From positions 112,400 to 132,816 of the forward strand of contig BMAT01005200.1 in NCBI GenBank assembly GCA_019649035.1: a stretch of 20,417 nt of DNA. Direction: 5' to 3'. This document shows positions 18,294 to 20,417 of the stretch, one piece after another (the first letter of the stretch is position 1; every line of letters starts with the position of its first letter). This DNA is from Elysia marginata. Lineage: Eukaryota; Mollusca; Gastropoda; Plakobranchidae. Position numbers and translations under genes: made by a program. The notes under the pieces were generated by a model. It had not been told where the DNA came from. It searched no databases and was given only the letters and a program-made list of their open reading frames with translations.

Positions 18294-19728
18294 GGAAAAT
18301 TACTCACAGTGTTTGTTTACTTGTTCGGCTTCTATCGCGGGTATTCGCACCTCAGATTTTGAGCTCCCTCAGAGCTACACACCCGTTTGTCTAAACTAGT
18401 GGTTTCACATCTACACAAAAAGATGGCTTGTTCAGAAGTTTTTAGCTGCACAAAACGGCACTAAAAGTAAAATTGGCATTTTATCCTATTTTCTGAAAAG
18501 CACAGTCCTATTATTTCTCATCCAAAAGAGGGAAAAAAAGATCTTATCGAGTTTGCGTCACTGACCCTGCAAACTATTGGGTGTAAAAAATTTTTCTTCC
18601 TGAAAGTTTAACTTCATCTGTAAACAAAATTATACTGTAATAATGCTCTATTCAATCAAGTGAGTGGGAATCCAGGCTCGTTTTATAAGTTTATGTGTCC
18701 CCTGGTCATACAAGAATCTTAGGTAAAATAATAAATAGAACTTAAACACTGCTGCACCACTGTGTTTACATGTTTTGTATGTGAGGTCAGTTTACTATGG
18801 CACTGTAGAAGGTGTGGCACCGAAAACATTAATATCAGGGACTAGAGGACATTTGAAGATCCAATGAAGTAGGCCTGTCGCAGAGAAAGCCTCTCACGGT
18901 TATTGTTCTTAAGAATGCATTAACTGATTCCATCTCTTAATGAATAAAGTACGGCGCATCTTGCCAAACTAATATGCCCACGGAAATCTTTTTTGCCTTA
19001 GACGATTTCGTGACAATTTAGTCTGTCTAGAAGGTTGGGAAATGGCCGGTTAGTGTGAAGCTCTGTTAATAAGAGATGATCTGTAGCACCCTTAACACCC
19101 CCAACAGCTTCCCTGACAGAATTGTTAATATCAACTAATAAAGGTATATATATATAAAACAAGCCGAAATAAGTGTTTTGATTTTCTTTATATCTTAAGT
19201 TTGGAGGATTTTCTTTAACATTTGAGTCTTAACTTTATTTGAAATTTTCCTGATTCTTTGGCTACAGACAACTGCTAAAAGATCAAAATTCCTGCAATAA
19301 TGTAGAACAGTTACGATCTAAGTAAAGAAGGTTCCTGTATTTACAAGGTGTGCAGCAAGCAGACGATAAGGGCACGTCACATCAACAGTTCACTGAGTAA
19401 AACGTGAGTACCAACTACCATATTTGAAATGCAATAGTTCGTTTCTCAGTGACTCCATTGCAAACAACCCTCAATTACAACAAAGACAAGTTAAACATTA
19501 AAACTAATCTCTGAACATTGTGACTTAGTACTGGACACTGACAGGTGTCGTGGTTTCCTTACAGCAGCTCAATACTTACAAATCAAAGATAATTGTCATT
19601 GTGCTGAATTTTTGTACGCTTTATGGTTACTCATTTGAGCCTCTAATAAAAATTCCTTAGCGATATACATGTACAAACATTCATTTTAACACTATTAAAA
19701 AAACCCTTGAAGATCTTCCACGTTGACA

Positions 19729-19762
19729 GTTCTCATTTTGCCAGCTTTTCCTGTTTTCAAGA
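19729..19762. repeat. Dispersed repeat copy (pairs with 12060-12092)
   Basis: gttctcattttgccagcttt and the next 14 bases match the intron-2 copy at about 27 of 33 positions. The surrounding sequence on the minus strand can be read as GKAGKMRT versus GKLRT at the other site, but no protein family was recognised. Confidence 0.5.
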
Positions 19763-20417
19763 CACGGTTAAAGAGAGATACATGTACATTTTTTAAACCA
19801 GCAAAAATCAGAAAACTGTCAGACTTCCGTTTTAAACAAGATATTGTGCTTTCTCTTGACACTGAGAGCCGGCCACGACCATTCAGTTTCAAAGGCTTTG
19901 TAAAGTTCAATTATTGAAGAAAAAAATTACACACATAATATGCACACTACCAGCCAGCGAAGAACAAGACCACCAGTAGCTGCGTTAAGAAACACTGTAT
20001 CTCCGGCAGAGTTTGAGTACGTTGAAGTAAGGCGGTGAGTCGTTCACTAAAACAGAAAAATCATTACACAAAAAACCTTCACAACCAAGATGATCAAACA
20101 ACCCTAAAGGCACCGAACATTCAGATGTACATAAAAACAAGAACAATCACAATACGCCCAGTTCCAGAATACCGCCCCATCCCCTCCTTTTTTTTCCTAA
20201 AAAACAGCGAAATGGGTGGGAAAAGCAACAACAAAAAAACCCCAGGCTGATCGTCGGAGACTAGAAAAGACTAGATCTAGCAAGCTTGCAAAAATAGCTG
20301 TATTGATTTTCTAGGATGTCCGGGGTGTGGGGGAAACACTCTCTCTCCATCTCCGTCGCTCTCACTTTCTCTCTATTTCTCTATCTAATAGAATGTGTCT
20401 CTTCCTTTCCTTCCTCC

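Larger units (their letters stand above)
17863..20417. other. Upstream noncoding region
   Basis: No exon was established. It may contain the 5' UTR exon(s) and promoter of the minus-strand gene. Visible signals: palindromes TTAACGTTAA (18261-18270) and CTCACGTGAG (18284-18293), a minus-strand donor-like CTGTGAGTAA at about 18300-18309, a short (TA)n at about 19145-19156, a dispersed repeat copy (19729-19762), and a pyrimidine-rich (TCTC) end at 20338-20417. Confidence 0.5.

Overview
The window looks like AT-rich nuclear DNA of an invertebrate animal, most likely a lophotrochozoan such as a mollusc. That is inference: the evidence is one intron-containing metazoan gene, long noncoding stretches, minisatellites, a decayed CR1/L2-type LINE tail, a tRNA-derived SINE-like element and short TA-flanked MITEs. 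I see no bacterial operon, CRISPR array or viral genome.

The only convincing gene is on the minus strand. Seven coding exons run from 15925 down to 5946 and join through GT-AG introns in consistent reading frame. They give a 650-residue BTB-BACK-Kelch (KLHL-type) protein, predicted to be a substrate adaptor for a Cullin-3 ubiquitin ligase. The coding spans are 15800-15925, 13996-14118, 11577-11699, 9936-10061, 9242-9348, 8048-8223 and 5946-7117. The BTB fold is split over exons 1-3, BACK over exons 4-6, and the whole Kelch propeller sits in one GC-richer final exon. A splice acceptor 27 bases before the start codon shows that at least one 5' UTR exon lies further right; it was not identified.

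Layout from left to right: 1-243 is a 70-bp tandem array. 244-5798 is noncoding and AT-rich (3' UTR and/or intergenic), with a possible 454-bp inverted-repeat element (2720-3173) and a 57-bp minisatellite (3914-4243). 5799-5905 is a second copy of the last 22 codons, stop and downstream flank of the gene, placed just past the real stop. 5946-15952 is the gene, whose introns carry two pogo-like MITEs, an (AAT)n tract, a 47-bp inverted repeat, a 54-62-bp array and a 65-bp array. 15953-20417 is upstream, with triplet microsatellites, a LINE fragment (about 17050-17540), a SINE-like element (17726-17862) and palindromic E-box-like sites.

The most interesting points are regulatory. The 65-bp array repeats the 3' splice acceptor of exon 2 five more times, and each extra acceptor is followed at once by an in-frame TAG. 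The C-terminal coding end is duplicated in the 3' flank. A five-codon upstream ORF ends four bases before the start codon. Three separate minisatellites show an alternating A-B-A-B unit order. A 47-bp intronic inverted repeat has five internal mismatches that are all G:U-compatible when read from the plus strand.
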